Positions 44,217-52,204 of a stretch of DNA of 64,000 bases are shown one piece after another. The translations under genes and the position numbers were made by a program. This DNA is from an uncultured Flavobacteriaceae bacterium (GTDB lineage: Bacteria; Bacteroidota; Bacteroidia; Flavobacteriales; Flavobacteriaceae), in contig CANLVG010000008.1 of NCBI GenBank assembly GCA_947494565.1, positions 248,001-312,000 on the forward strand, written 5' to 3'. Under the pieces are notes generated by a model. The model searched no databases. It saw only the letters and a list, made by a program, of their open reading frames with translations, and had not been told where the DNA came from. How positions within the stretch are numbered: position 1 is the first letter of the stretch; each line of letters starts with the position of its first letter.

Positions 44217-45722
44217 TTATTTTCCATTCCCTCCTTTAATTTTAAGGACAGCATTCTTTGAATGTCCGTATTCCGAATTTATGGACAACGATTTTTCAAA
44301 GCATTCCAGTGCTTTTGATTCATTGCCTGACAAAAGATGGGCATCTCCTAACATGGACCATGAATACTCATCTGGAAATGTATCAGTATACAATTCAAAA
44401 ATTTTGACCGCGGCATCGGGGTCACCTGCGTTCATTAACTCCGTTCCGATTTCCTCAAAATCATAGTCCACAAAAGGAACATAGGCCGTATCATTTTTAT
44501 ACTTCTGGTAGGTGCTAAACGCCACTGCAATGCCGTTGGAGATGTATTCGTTAGAGAATAATCGGGGTAGGGAAATCCGATCGAGCTGATAAGGGGCTCG
44601 GTTTAGAATACGCATCGGAGTTGTAAAAGTATAGCGGTCGGTTTCTACATTATTCGTAAGCAAAATGACACATTGGTCCTTTTTGAGGTTTCGTATCAAA
44701 AAACTGCGTCCCCCTTGAAATCCTCCGGAATGGTAAACTATTTTTCCAACGGTGCTATCCTTAGCTACTTGCCAACCAGTACCTACAACTGCGGGATAAT
44801 TTGATTTTTCATTGATCGTAAACTCCTTTTTACCATTTAATGTAATTGGGTCATACATTTTGGTAAGAGAGGCTATAGATAGTAGTACATTGTTTTGAAG
44901 TGCCGTATGAAACTTGAGCAAATCCCCAGCTGTGGTGTGAATCGAGCTTGCACCATAAATGTTATCGAAAGTTGCGCTATCTTCAATATTTGCGGCCAAT
45001 GTATCGACCAGATGAAATCGCTTTGACAGCCATTTTGGTTTCCGATAATACGACACCACATTTTTTTGGAGGTGGAGAGGTACATTTCTCTCAAACAAAA
45101 ATGTCCGGTGCATGCCGGAAGGCTCGAAAATATGTTGCTGTAAAAATTGCTCAAATGACAATTTCGAAATTTTTTCGATGATGAGCGCAAGAAAAATATA
45201 ATTGGTATTCGCGTAGTTGTAGTTGGATCCAGGAGAAAAGTATAATTCTGGAGCCACTCGGGTATAGACCTCCAATAGTTCCTCATTGGTATACCCTTTG
45301 CCTGAAATCTCTTTTCTAAAGGGGTGTATTTGAACCTTGGGCAAGCCCGACGTATGCGAGAGCAAGTGTTGTATGCGAATCCCATGGTAAGGCAGACCGC
45401 TGAGATGTTTTGTCAGATCATCGTTCAAATTAAGAAGGCCCCGTTCTACCAATTGCATAGTAGCAACTGCTGTAATCGTTTTCGAAACCGAAGCGACGTT
45501 GAACATATGCTGTGGCCTTAATGGCGTGCGATCATCGTAATTTGAAAACCCGAAGGACCTTTCATAGATGATCTTGCCTTTTTCTGCAATGAGAATGTTT
45601 CCGTTAAAACCGCGCTGCAGATTCAAAACGGTGAATACCGAATCGATTTCTGCTAACTGTTGTGCTTGAAGTGCCGTGTTCGAGACGGCCATGAGTACTA
45701 ATAAAAAGGACAGTCTTTTCAT
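44217..45722 (-). CDS. Exported serine beta-lactamase-like hydrolase with C-terminal TPR
   Basis: 501 residues with signal peptide (MKRLSFLLVLMAVSNTALQAQ). Catalytic motifs of the class C/PBP4* superfamily: SxxK in ASVSKTITA (about residue 79), YxN in YNYANTNYIF, HxG as YHSGGFQGG. C-terminal residues 415-500 resemble tetratricopeptide repeats (SMLGDAHLLSGNESKALECF). Same layout as the gene at 19319-20785. It is divergent from the histidine kinase gene; three 11-bp-phased GGTTAA repeats stand at the expected -33 position of its promoter (CATATTTG at 45745-45752, minus strand), so it is probably a target of the neighbouring OmpR-type regulator. Confidence 0.92.
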   Translation of the reverse strand: MKRLSFLLVLMAVSNTALQAQQLAEIDSVFTVLNLQRGFNGNILIAEKGKIIYERSFGFSNYDDRTPLRPQHMFNVASVSKTITAVATMQLVERGLLNLNDDLTKHLSGLPYHGIRIQHLLSHTSGLPKVQIHPFRKEISGKGYTNEELLEVYTRVAPELYFSPGSNYNYANTNYIFLALIIEKISKLSFEQFLQQHIFEPSGMHRTFLFERNVPLHLQKNVVSYYRKPKWLSKRFHLVDTLAANIEDSATFDNIYGASSIHTTAGDLLKFHTALQNNVLLSIASLTKMYDPITLNGKKEFTINEKSNYPAVVGTGWQVAKDSTVGKIVYHSGGFQGGRSFLIRNLKKDQCVILLTNNVETDRYTFTTPMRILNRAPYQLDRISLPRLFSNEYISNGIAVAFSTYQKYKNDTAYVPFVDYDFEEIGTELMNAGDPDAAVKIFELYTDTFPDEYSWSMLGDAHLLSGNESKALECFEKSLSINSEYGHSKNAVLKIKGGNGK

Positions 45723-45772
45723 GATGTATTGTTTTTGATTCCCTCAAATATGGGGCAACCCCTTCAATAAGG

Positions 45773-45801
45773 CGGTTAAGCAGGGGTTAAAGACGGGTTA
45801 A
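45773..45801. promoter_or_regulatory. Triple direct repeat in 11-bp phase: OmpR/PhoB-type operator candidate
   Basis: CGGTTAA-gcag-GGGTTAA-agac-GGGTTAA: the GGTTAA units start at 45774, 45785 and 45796, exactly 11 bp apart (7-bp box, 4-bp spacer), as in PhoB-type boxes. It lies about 50-80 bp upstream of the serine hydrolase start and 20 bp from a CATATTTG -7-like box, where a -33 element would be. Confidence 0.65.
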
Positions 45802-45880
45802 TGTCATTTGTCAGCATGTTCACTTGTCATTAACATAAGAAGATCAGCTTTGAGCCCACCGCAGCTCAGGGCTTTATTAA

Positions 45881-45897
45881 CGTTAATGCAGGGTTAA
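45881..45897. promoter_or_regulatory. Second GGGTTAA pair in 11-bp phase before the kinase gene
   Basis: CGTTAA (45881-45886) and GGTTAA (45892-45897) are 11 bp apart, about 50-65 bp upstream of the kinase ATG. Same box type as the triple repeat, suggesting autoregulation of the two-component operon. Confidence 0.5.
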
Positions 45898-45946
45898 CAG
45901 GCGCCATTTGGCCTATAGTGCAAGAGGTTTGCCCTATTTTTGGGTC

Positions 45947-47335
45947 ATGCAACGGAAAATAAACACTCTTATAATAACCGCGGTTTTGACGCTATTGGCC
46001 ATGACAAGCATACAGGCGTATTTGATTTACAATACGTACGAGTTGAAAAAAGATGCCTTTATCAATGAGACCAAAAAAGCCATCAGTCGAATAGATGACG
46101 AAACCGAAATGGTCGTGGAAACAAGTGAGTTATGGGGGCAGGTTTTTTCAGAGCTGCTATGGGAGTATAGATTTAAGGGTTTGAGCAAAAACCAGTTCAT
46201 AGAAGAATTGAAAAAAGAGAAAGATTCCTTTTCCAGGGCCTTCAACAAGTTGTATCAAGAAGAATTAAAGAAATCGGATCTGGGCTACGAAATCAAGTTC
46301 AAGAAGAACATTTATTCCATTATGGTCATGGATTCTATGCAAATTGATACCGTTGCGATATTTTCAAAAGAGCGACCGCTATTCGTTCTTGGTGACGATT
46401 TTGAAGAAAGCCAGGCCTACACCATCAGTCAGGCCAGATGGCAAACCGACTATACCGCCCTTGATGCCGATGGCATCGAAAAAACTGTAGAATTCCGGGT
46501 CCATACCAGAGACCGAATGAATATTTCAGAATGGCAACGCATAGTACTGGGGCGAATGGCGGCCTTGTTGGCAGGATCTGTGCTTTTGCTTCTATTTGTG
46601 GTCGGTCTGTTTTACTATTCCATCAAAAATCTTATTAAGCAAAAGAAAGTCGCTGATGTAAAAACCGATTTCATCAATAATATCACACATGAACTTAAGA
46701 CACCCCTCGCCACTTTGGGCATTGCTACGAAAAGTCTGAAAAAGCCCGAAATAAAACAATCACCGGAGGCATTTGAAAACACCTTGAATATCTTGGATAG
46801 GCAGAATACCAGACTTCAAAAGCTGATTGATCAAGTATTGACCAATAGCTTGGGTTCTGAAGAATTGACCCTGAAAAAAGAACAAGTAGTCGATGAGGAG
46901 TATATCATGAACGGTATTGCTGATTTTTCACTTTCGGTACAGGATAAAAACGTGTCTTTTACCACAAGTATTGAACCAAAGGAGGTGCTACTGACAATCG
47001 ACACTTTTCTATTCACTACAGCGCTGTTCAATATTCTTGAAAATGCGATTAAATACGGCAAGGAATCCGTCGCCATAGCAATAGAGACAAAGCTTAGCAA
47101 CGATAGGTATGAAATTCGAATATCGGATAATGGGGTCGGTATTCCACGAGAACATCTGCCCTCGATTTTCGACAAGTTCTATCGAGTGACCTCTGGAAAT
47201 GTCCATGATGTTAAGGGGCTGGGGCTAGGGCTCTATTATACGAAACAAGTCATAGACGCACATCAAGGCACCATCGATGTTGAAAGTGAACCCGATCGAG
47301 GAACAACATTTAGTATAACCATTCCAACAAATTAG
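45947..47335 (+). CDS. Two-transmembrane sensor histidine kinase
   Basis: 462 residues from the ATG at 45947 (MQRKINTLIITAVLTLLA). TM1 about residues 7-27, a periplasmic sensor region of about 175 residues, TM2 about 205-228, then HisKA with NNITHELKTPLATLG (His about residue 248) and HATPase with ILENAIKYG, DNGVGIPRE and GLGLGLYYTK. Partner of the response regulator 6 nt downstream. A TATTTTTG box ends only 5 nt before the ATG, which would mean a leaderless message. A sensor next to two serine hydrolases suggests a cell-envelope signal, by inference only. Confidence 0.95.
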   Translation: MQRKINTLIITAVLTLLAMTSIQAYLIYNTYELKKDAFINETKKAISRIDDETEMVVETSELWGQVFSELLWEYRFKGLSKNQFIEELKKEKDSFSRAFNKLYQEELKKSDLGYEIKFKKNIYSIMVMDSMQIDTVAIFSKERPLFVLGDDFEESQAYTISQARWQTDYTALDADGIEKTVEFRVHTRDRMNISEWQRIVLGRMAALLAGSVLLLLFVVGLFYYSIKNLIKQKKVADVKTDFINNITHELKTPLATLGIATKSLKKPEIKQSPEAFENTLNILDRQNTRLQKLIDQVLTNSLGSEELTLKKEQVVDEEYIMNGIADFSLSVQDKNVSFTTSIEPKEVLLTIDTFLFTTALFNILENAIKYGKESVAIAIETKLSNDRYEIRISDNGVGIPREHLPSIFDKFYRVTSGNVHDVKGLGLGLYYTKQVIDAHQGTIDVESEPDRGTTFSITIPTN

Positions 47336-47340
47336 TAGTT

Positions 47341-48027
47341 ATGACGCATGTATTATTAGCAGAAGACGATTTTGATTTTGGGAGTATTCTCAAGCAGTAT
47401 CTTGAAATACACCAATTTCAGGTGACTTGGGCAAAAGATGGTAAGGAGGCCTTGGGTCTTTTCACCACCGCTGATTTTGACATCTGCGTTTTCGATGTGA
47501 TGATGCCTAAAATGGATGGCTTTACCCTAGCTGAAAAGGTCATCGAAATCAATCCTGAGGTCCCATTCGTGTTTCTGACCGCAAAAAAAATGAAGGAAGA
47601 TAGGGTTACAGGGTTGAAGTTAGGGGCCGATGACTATATCGTAAAACCGTTCGAAGCCGACATTCTTGTACTTCGCCTCAAGAATATCTTAAAAAGAACA
47701 GGAAGGGTGCAGCCCAGAAAATCAGAAGTACATCGTATAGGAAACTATGATTTCGATGCAATCAATCACCAGTTGGTTTTTGACGGCACTGCCCAACGAC
47801 TTACTGAAAAAGAGACCCTATTGATACAGTATTTGTATCAACATAAAAATACAATGATCAAGCGCGAAGACCTCCTCAAAGACGTTTGGGGTAACGACGA
47901 CTTTTTCTCAGGAAGAAGTATGGACGTATTTATTAGCCGCCTCAGAAAATACTTTAAGCAAGACCCATCAATTGCAATTGAAAGTGTACGAGGTGTCGGA
48001 TTAACATTTAAAATCAATTTGACTTAA
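47341..48027 (+). CDS. OmpR-family response regulator
   Basis: 228 residues. Receiver with LLAEDDFDFG, phosphoacceptor Asp in CVFDVMMPKMDG (about residue 53), FLTAKK and Lys in VKPFEAD; C-terminal winged helix (LTEKETLLIQYLYQHKN, FISRLRKYF, VRGVGLTFKI). Dimeric regulators of this family bind direct repeats in 11-bp phase; such GGGTTAA repeats lie in the region between the kinase and the divergent serine hydrolase, so both are its likely targets. Confidence 0.95.
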   Translation: MTHVLLAEDDFDFGSILKQYLEIHQFQVTWAKDGKEALGLFTTADFDICVFDVMMPKMDGFTLAEKVIEINPEVPFVFLTAKKMKEDRVTGLKLGADDYIVKPFEADILVLRLKNILKRTGRVQPRKSEVHRIGNYDFDAINHQLVFDGTAQRLTEKETLLIQYLYQHKNTMIKREDLLKDVWGNDDFFSGRSMDVFISRLRKYFKQDPSIAIESVRGVGLTFKINLT

Positions 48028-48070
48028 GGAGTTTATTCATCAACCGATACCTATCAAAAACAAAGAAAAC

Positions 48071-49282
48071 ATGAAACAACTATTCATACTGGCATTACTC
48101 TTCATCACAGTAGGCCATACTTCCAGAGCACAGAGCGCTGAAGAAAAATTAGATCAAAAGTTAGACAGTATAAGCAAGCTAGATGGTCTTGCCGGATTTG
48201 GGGTTTCCGTATTCACCTTGGATACCGTATTGTTTCAAGGAGGATTCGGCTACGCCGATCTGAAAAACAAAAAACCGTATACGGTTGCGACTGTTCAGAA
48301 TATCGGGTCGATATCCAAAACCTTTACTGGAATTGCCCTCATGAAAGCAGTAGAAATGGGCAAGCTATCTATGGACACCCGAGTAAACGAGATATTGCCT
48401 TTTAAAGTAGTACATCCGAAACACCCGGAACAACAGATTACCATCAGGCATTTGGCGACCCATACCTCAGGGATTATAGACCTTGAGCAGACCTATGATA
48501 TGAGTTATGTACTCGAGAACCCAAATGAAGTAGATGCGGATGAATACAACAAGGAAATTACCAAATACATGCATCAACTCAAACAAAACACCGCTATGCC
48601 TTTAGGAGCCTATCTAAAAGCATATTTGACCAAAGGTGGCGCACTGTACAATAGAAAAAACTTTTTGAAAACAGCACCCGGAGCACGTTATGAATATTCG
48701 AATATTGCCACGGCATTGGCCGCCTATTGTGTGGAAATAGTGATGGAAGAGCCATTTCATAAGGTCACCCAGAAGTACATTTTCGATGAAATCGGAATGA
48801 GCGAAACAGGCTGGTTTTTAGATTCGGTTTCAAAAGAAAACCATGCGCAAATCTATTCGGATAACCTGAAAGTATTACCGAGGTATCAGTTGATTACCTA
48901 TCCTGACGGCGGTTTGCGAACCAATGTGGCTTCACTTACAAAATATATGCAAGTCATGATGGGGTGCTATGAAGGCCGCGAATCAATTCTCCCTACGGCC
49001 TTATGTCAACAAATGATGAAAGCTCAACTGACCCAAAGCCAATTGGGCACAGAAGACCTCGATGACAATTATGGCTTTTATTGGGAAAACAAAGGAGGCG
49101 CTACCATTGGTCATAATGGAGGAGATCCAGGCATTCTCACCTTGATGTACTACAATACTGAGATGAAGGTGGGCGCTATCTTCTTTACCAATACCAATGT
49201 TATAGACAACCCGAAAGCAGCAAGGCTGGTACAACAAAGTTGGAACGCAATTCGGGCGTACCGAAATAAAAAAGCAAAATAA
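48071..49282 (+). CDS. Exported serine beta-lactamase-like hydrolase
   Basis: 403 residues with signal peptide (MKQLFILALLFITVGHTSRAQ). Catalytic motifs: SxxK in SISKTFTG (about residue 80), YxN in YEYSNIATAL, and HNGG in IGHNGGDPG. It has no TPR extension, unlike the paralogue on the other side of the kinase. It starts 44 nt after the response regulator and is probably in its operon. Substrate may be a peptidoglycan or D-amino-acid peptide, by family analogy only. Confidence 0.92.
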   Translation: MKQLFILALLFITVGHTSRAQSAEEKLDQKLDSISKLDGLAGFGVSVFTLDTVLFQGGFGYADLKNKKPYTVATVQNIGSISKTFTGIALMKAVEMGKLSMDTRVNEILPFKVVHPKHPEQQITIRHLATHTSGIIDLEQTYDMSYVLENPNEVDADEYNKEITKYMHQLKQNTAMPLGAYLKAYLTKGGALYNRKNFLKTAPGARYEYSNIATALAAYCVEIVMEEPFHKVTQKYIFDEIGMSETGWFLDSVSKENHAQIYSDNLKVLPRYQLITYPDGGLRTNVASLTKYMQVMMGCYEGRESILPTALCQQMMKAQLTQSQLGTEDLDDNYGFYWENKGGATIGHNGGDPGILTLMYYNTEMKVGAIFFTNTNVIDNPKAARLVQQSWNAIRAYRNKKAK

Positions 49283-49319
49283 GTAACCTAACAAGAAGGA
49301 TCATTCAAAAAAGTAAAAC

Positions 49320-49775
49320 ATGAGAACGATTAAAATTACAGTTTGCATACTGTGTATGGGGCTAACGGCTCTAACGGCACAAGAAAAAGAACCGAAATTC
49401 AATTTAAGCCCTGAAGAAGTAGTCGTGTATGACTATACGGTATCAACCAAGGGAGTACAATTCGACTATCAGTTTGAAGATGACTATATGCTTAAGCTGA
49501 CCAACAAGACATACAAAATCAAACTGTTCTTCGATGAAAAGAAAAAAGAGGCCGTTCAACTTGCCCTATCTAAAATCATGGATGACGATGTGGCAACTAC
49601 CGGATTTGAAAGGACGGTATGGAAGAAAACATTGGACAACGGAAAACCCGTCTATGAAGTAGAACTGAAAGAAAATCAGTTGCTCATTCACATTAAACGA
49701 AAGCAAATGGATGATGAAGCCTACGAAAGGCTTACCAACTTAGGGCAGCGGTTTTTAGAAGCGATCAACAGTTGA
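49320..49775 (+). CDS. Small exported protein, paralogue of the next gene
   Basis: 151 residues with signal peptide (MRTIKITVCILCMGLTALTAQ). The mature part has a core KLTNKTYKIKLFFDEKKKEA followed by VWKKTLDNGKPVYEVELKEN and LLIHIKRKQ, which lines up with YKVRAKFNAEKTAKI, WRVAVDGITSYEIKIDEGN and LRIFVDK of the next gene. Family not recognised. It follows the serine hydrolase by 38 nt in the same operon and ends 12 nt before the next start. Confidence 0.75.
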   Translation: MRTIKITVCILCMGLTALTAQEKEPKFNLSPEEVVVYDYTVSTKGVQFDYQFEDDYMLKLTNKTYKIKLFFDEKKKEAVQLALSKIMDDDVATTGFERTVWKKTLDNGKPVYEVELKENQLLIHIKRKQMDDEAYERLTNLGQRFLEAINS

Positions 49776-49786
49776 TAACAAGCACT

Positions 49787-50404
49787 ATGAGAGTACTAGT
49801 ATACATTCTAATCAGTATGGCACTAAGCCTTGCAACAGGTTATGCCCAAGAAGATTCGACGGTGACTTCCGATAAACAGGAGGAGGGATCAGGTCTTTCA
49901 ATTTCATTTGACGGAGATCTTTCCTTTTCGGGAAATGAAAACACTTATTTTTCAACAAGTGATTCCGATGACACTTATAAGGTTCGCGCAAAATTCAATG
50001 CCGAGAAAACGGCAAAGATCAGAGCATATCTGCTTGAAGAGTTCGGTAAAAAACAGCTAAAGGTTTCTGGAACAAAACAACAATGGCGGGTAGCTGTAGA
50101 CGGCATCACCAGTTATGAAATCAAGATAGATGAGGGAAACTTGAGAATTTTTGTGGATAAGGAACTGGCTTCTTCGAGTACGTTGAGCAAGATGAAGGCC
50201 ATCACCAAAAACATCAAGGCCCATACTTCCGGAAAATCACGGGAACAACGCGAAGCGGAAAAAGCGAAGCGTGATAAAAGTCGTCTTGATCGAGAAGCGG
50301 CCCAAAAGATACGGGAAGCTGAACGTTTAAAAAGAGAAGCCGAACGCTTAGAGCGAGAGGCCGCCCGTTTAGAAAAAGAAGCGAATGCAAAGCGCAACAA
50401 GTAA
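49787..50404 (+). CDS. Exported protein with C-terminal charged helix
   Basis: 205 residues from the ATG at 49787 (MRVLVYILISMALSLATGYAQ), better than a TTG 15 nt upstream. The middle domain is related to the 151-residue protein upstream. The last 55 residues (SREQREAEKAKRDKSRLD onward) are almost only Arg, Lys, Glu, Ala and Leu, with sevenfold units AERLKRE-AERLERE-AARLEKE, a single alpha-helix or coiled coil that could span the periplasm or bind an anionic surface. Last gene of the two-component operon, ended by a strong hairpin terminator. Confidence 0.78.
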   Translation: MRVLVYILISMALSLATGYAQEDSTVTSDKQEEGSGLSISFDGDLSFSGNENTYFSTSDSDDTYKVRAKFNAEKTAKIRAYLLEEFGKKQLKVSGTKQQWRVAVDGITSYEIKIDEGNLRIFVDKELASSSTLSKMKAITKNIKAHTSGKSREQREAEKAKRDKSRLDREAAQKIREAERLKREAERLEREAARLEKEANAKRNK

Positions 50405-50406
50405 AT

Positions 50407-50435
50407 AAAAAACCCTCCGTTACGGAGGGTTTTTT
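50407..50435. terminator. Strong bidirectional intrinsic terminator
   Basis: Thirteen-bp stem AAAAAACCCTCCG / CGGAGGGTTTTTT with loop TTA. It ends the kinase operon on the plus strand and would end small RNA copy 3 on the minus strand, with T-runs both ways. Confidence 0.9.
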
Positions 50436-50579
50436 ATCAAAGTAGGTTTGGGTTAATTTGGTTTGGTGTTTTTAAGTTTACTAAATCAAGTTCTGATCTG
50501 GGGAGAAAAAAACTTTTTTCGGTTAAGTTCGTGCCCTGCTTTTCAGCAGGTAGATTTGGGTCAACACATTCACTTAAAT
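50407..50579 (-). ncRNA. Candidate small RNA, copy 3 of a three-copy family
   Basis: About 173 nt on the minus strand. It shares with copies 1 and 2 the TTGTA start, helix TTAAGT/ACTTAA, TTGACCCAAATC, CTTAACCGAAAAAAGTTTT, CTCCCC, AACTTGA, CCTACTT and the terminal hairpin. Inside the helix this copy carries an extra perfect hairpin CCTGCT-GAAA-AGCAGG; the loop is a GNRA tetraloop only on the minus strand, a further hint at the transcribed strand. No coding potential noticed. Transcription is inferred. Confidence 0.55.
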
Positions 50580-50585
50580 ACAATG

Positions 50586-50651
50586 TAAATATAGAGACGA
50601 TTGGGATAGTAGCTAAATTATTGTTGTGAAGTGGTCGCTAGCTGTTGTGAA
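50586..50651 (-). promoter_or_regulatory. Promoter and twin operator of small RNA copy 3
   Basis: Minus strand: two perfect TTCACAACA boxes (50643-50651 and 50622-50630) 21 bp apart start-to-start, 4-bp gap, TTTAG (50613-50617), 19 nt, TATATTTA (50586-50593). The rest of the gap to 50915 shows nothing further. Confidence 0.52.
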
Positions 50652-50915
50652 AAATATGAACGGTTCATTTTGATCGATGAACGGTACGGCCAACGACCAA
50701 AAAAGGACTTTGTACAGGGGTCTTATTGGAGTATGTGGGCTGGTCAAGTGCAAACACAAATAGGGAATGAGATGTCAGGTTGAGCTTTACGAAACGTTTA
50801 TGGTTCATCAAAACACTCTCGAATTGATCAAACATCCTCCACGGTCTTGTTGCAGACGGACGGGCTCGAACTGATATATTCGATTTGACTGTGTAAACGA
50901 GACCTTAGGCTTAGG

Positions 50916-52127
50916 TTAGTACTGATCCAAGTGCTCAGGATAAAGAAAGTTGTTATACGGAAAGCGCGTCACATGAATCTCACGTACTTCGTTATAGACC
51001 CTTTTTCGAAACTCGTCCAAATTCTCCTTGTTCAAGGCCGAAATAAAGAGTACACGATCTCCAAGCTTATCCATCCAAGTTCTTTTCCACTCTTCTATAG
51101 TGAAATGTCGCCCGGTTTTCTCGGTCATTAAATCGTCTTCCTCAATGGTTTCGTGCTGGTATTGGTCGATTTTATTAAAGACCATGATCGTCTTTTTGTT
51201 CGAACTGTTGATTTCTCCCAAGATTTTGTCCACAGACTCGATTTGCTCTTCGAATTGCGGATGCGAGATGTCGACCACATGCAACAAGAGGTCCGCCTCA
51301 CGAACCTCATCCAGCGTACTTTTAAAACTCTCTACCAACTGGGTAGGTAACTTACGGATGAATCCTACCGTATCGCTCAGAAGAAAAGGAAGATTTCCGA
51401 TAACGACCTTCCGTACGGTCGTGTCTAGGGTAGCAAAGAGTTTATTTTCGGCAAAGACATCACTTTTACTAACCACGTTCATAAGGGTCGACTTGCCCAC
51501 ATTGGTATATCCGACCAAAGCAACTCTGACCAAAGCTCCTCTATTGCCACGTTGGGTTTCCATTTGACGATCTATTTTGAGAAGTTTCTTCTTCAAAAGA
51601 GAAATACGGTCGCGCACGATACGCCTATCGGTTTCGATTTCGGTCTCCCCAGGTCCGCGCATTCCAATACCCCCTTTTTGACGCTCAAGGTGCGTCCATA
51701 GACCGGTCAGCCTAGGAAGAAGAAACTCGTATTGTGCCAGTTCGACCTGGGTGCGCGAATAACTCGTTTGCGCACGTTGCGCGAAAATATCAAGTATGAG
51801 ACTCGTACGATCTATAATTTTACAGCGCAATTGCTTTTCGATATTCCGCTGTTGGGCCGGCGTGAGCTCATCATCGAAAATCACCGAACCGATTTCATGT
51901 TCTTCTACATAGGCCTCGACCTCTTTCATCTTTCCGCTCCCGATCAATGTTTTGGGGTTGGGCACATCCATACGCTGTACAAAGCGTTTGTACACTTCGC
52001 CGCCGGCTGTATAGGTCAAAAACTCTAGCTCATCGAGAAATTCGGTTACTTTTTCCTCATTTTGCTCTCGATTGATGACCCCGATTAATACCGCTTTTTC
52101 GTATGCTATGGATTTTCTTTCTAACAT
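50916..52127 (-). CDS. hflX: GTPase HflX
   Basis: 403 residues. HflX N-terminal domain (VYKRFVQRMDVPNPKTLIGS, DDELTPAQQRNIEK), the signature RGPGETEIETDRR, then the GTPase domain: G1 GYTNVGKST, switch region ATLDTTVRK, G3 DTVGFIRKLP, G4 FNKIDQ. Ribosome-associated GTPase that splits stalled ribosomes under stress. A TAATTTTG -7 box lies on the minus strand at 52144-52151, 17 bp from the start. Confidence 0.96.
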   Translation of the reverse strand: MLERKSIAYEKAVLIGVINREQNEEKVTEFLDELEFLTYTAGGEVYKRFVQRMDVPNPKTLIGSGKMKEVEAYVEEHEIGSVIFDDELTPAQQRNIEKQLRCKIIDRTSLILDIFAQRAQTSYSRTQVELAQYEFLLPRLTGLWTHLERQKGGIGMRGPGETEIETDRRIVRDRISLLKKKLLKIDRQMETQRGNRGALVRVALVGYTNVGKSTLMNVVSKSDVFAENKLFATLDTTVRKVVIGNLPFLLSDTVGFIRKLPTQLVESFKSTLDEVREADLLLHVVDISHPQFEEQIESVDKILGEINSSNKKTIMVFNKIDQYQHETIEEDDLMTEKTGRHFTIEEWKRTWMDKLGDRVLFISALNKENLDEFRKRVYNEVREIHVTRFPYNNFLYPEHLDQY

Positions 52128-52204
52128 GTATCACTTGAAAGTGCAAAATTAAGCAATAGAACACTAGCTATTTTCGTAAATTTACATCCCCAATAGAAAA
52201 ATCC

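Noticed and set aside
43842-50651. Twin boxes as a canonical LytTR binding site
   Set aside because: The 9-bp repeat and 12-bp spacer agree, but TTCACAACA/TGTTGTGAA does not fit the known LytTR consensus around GTT.
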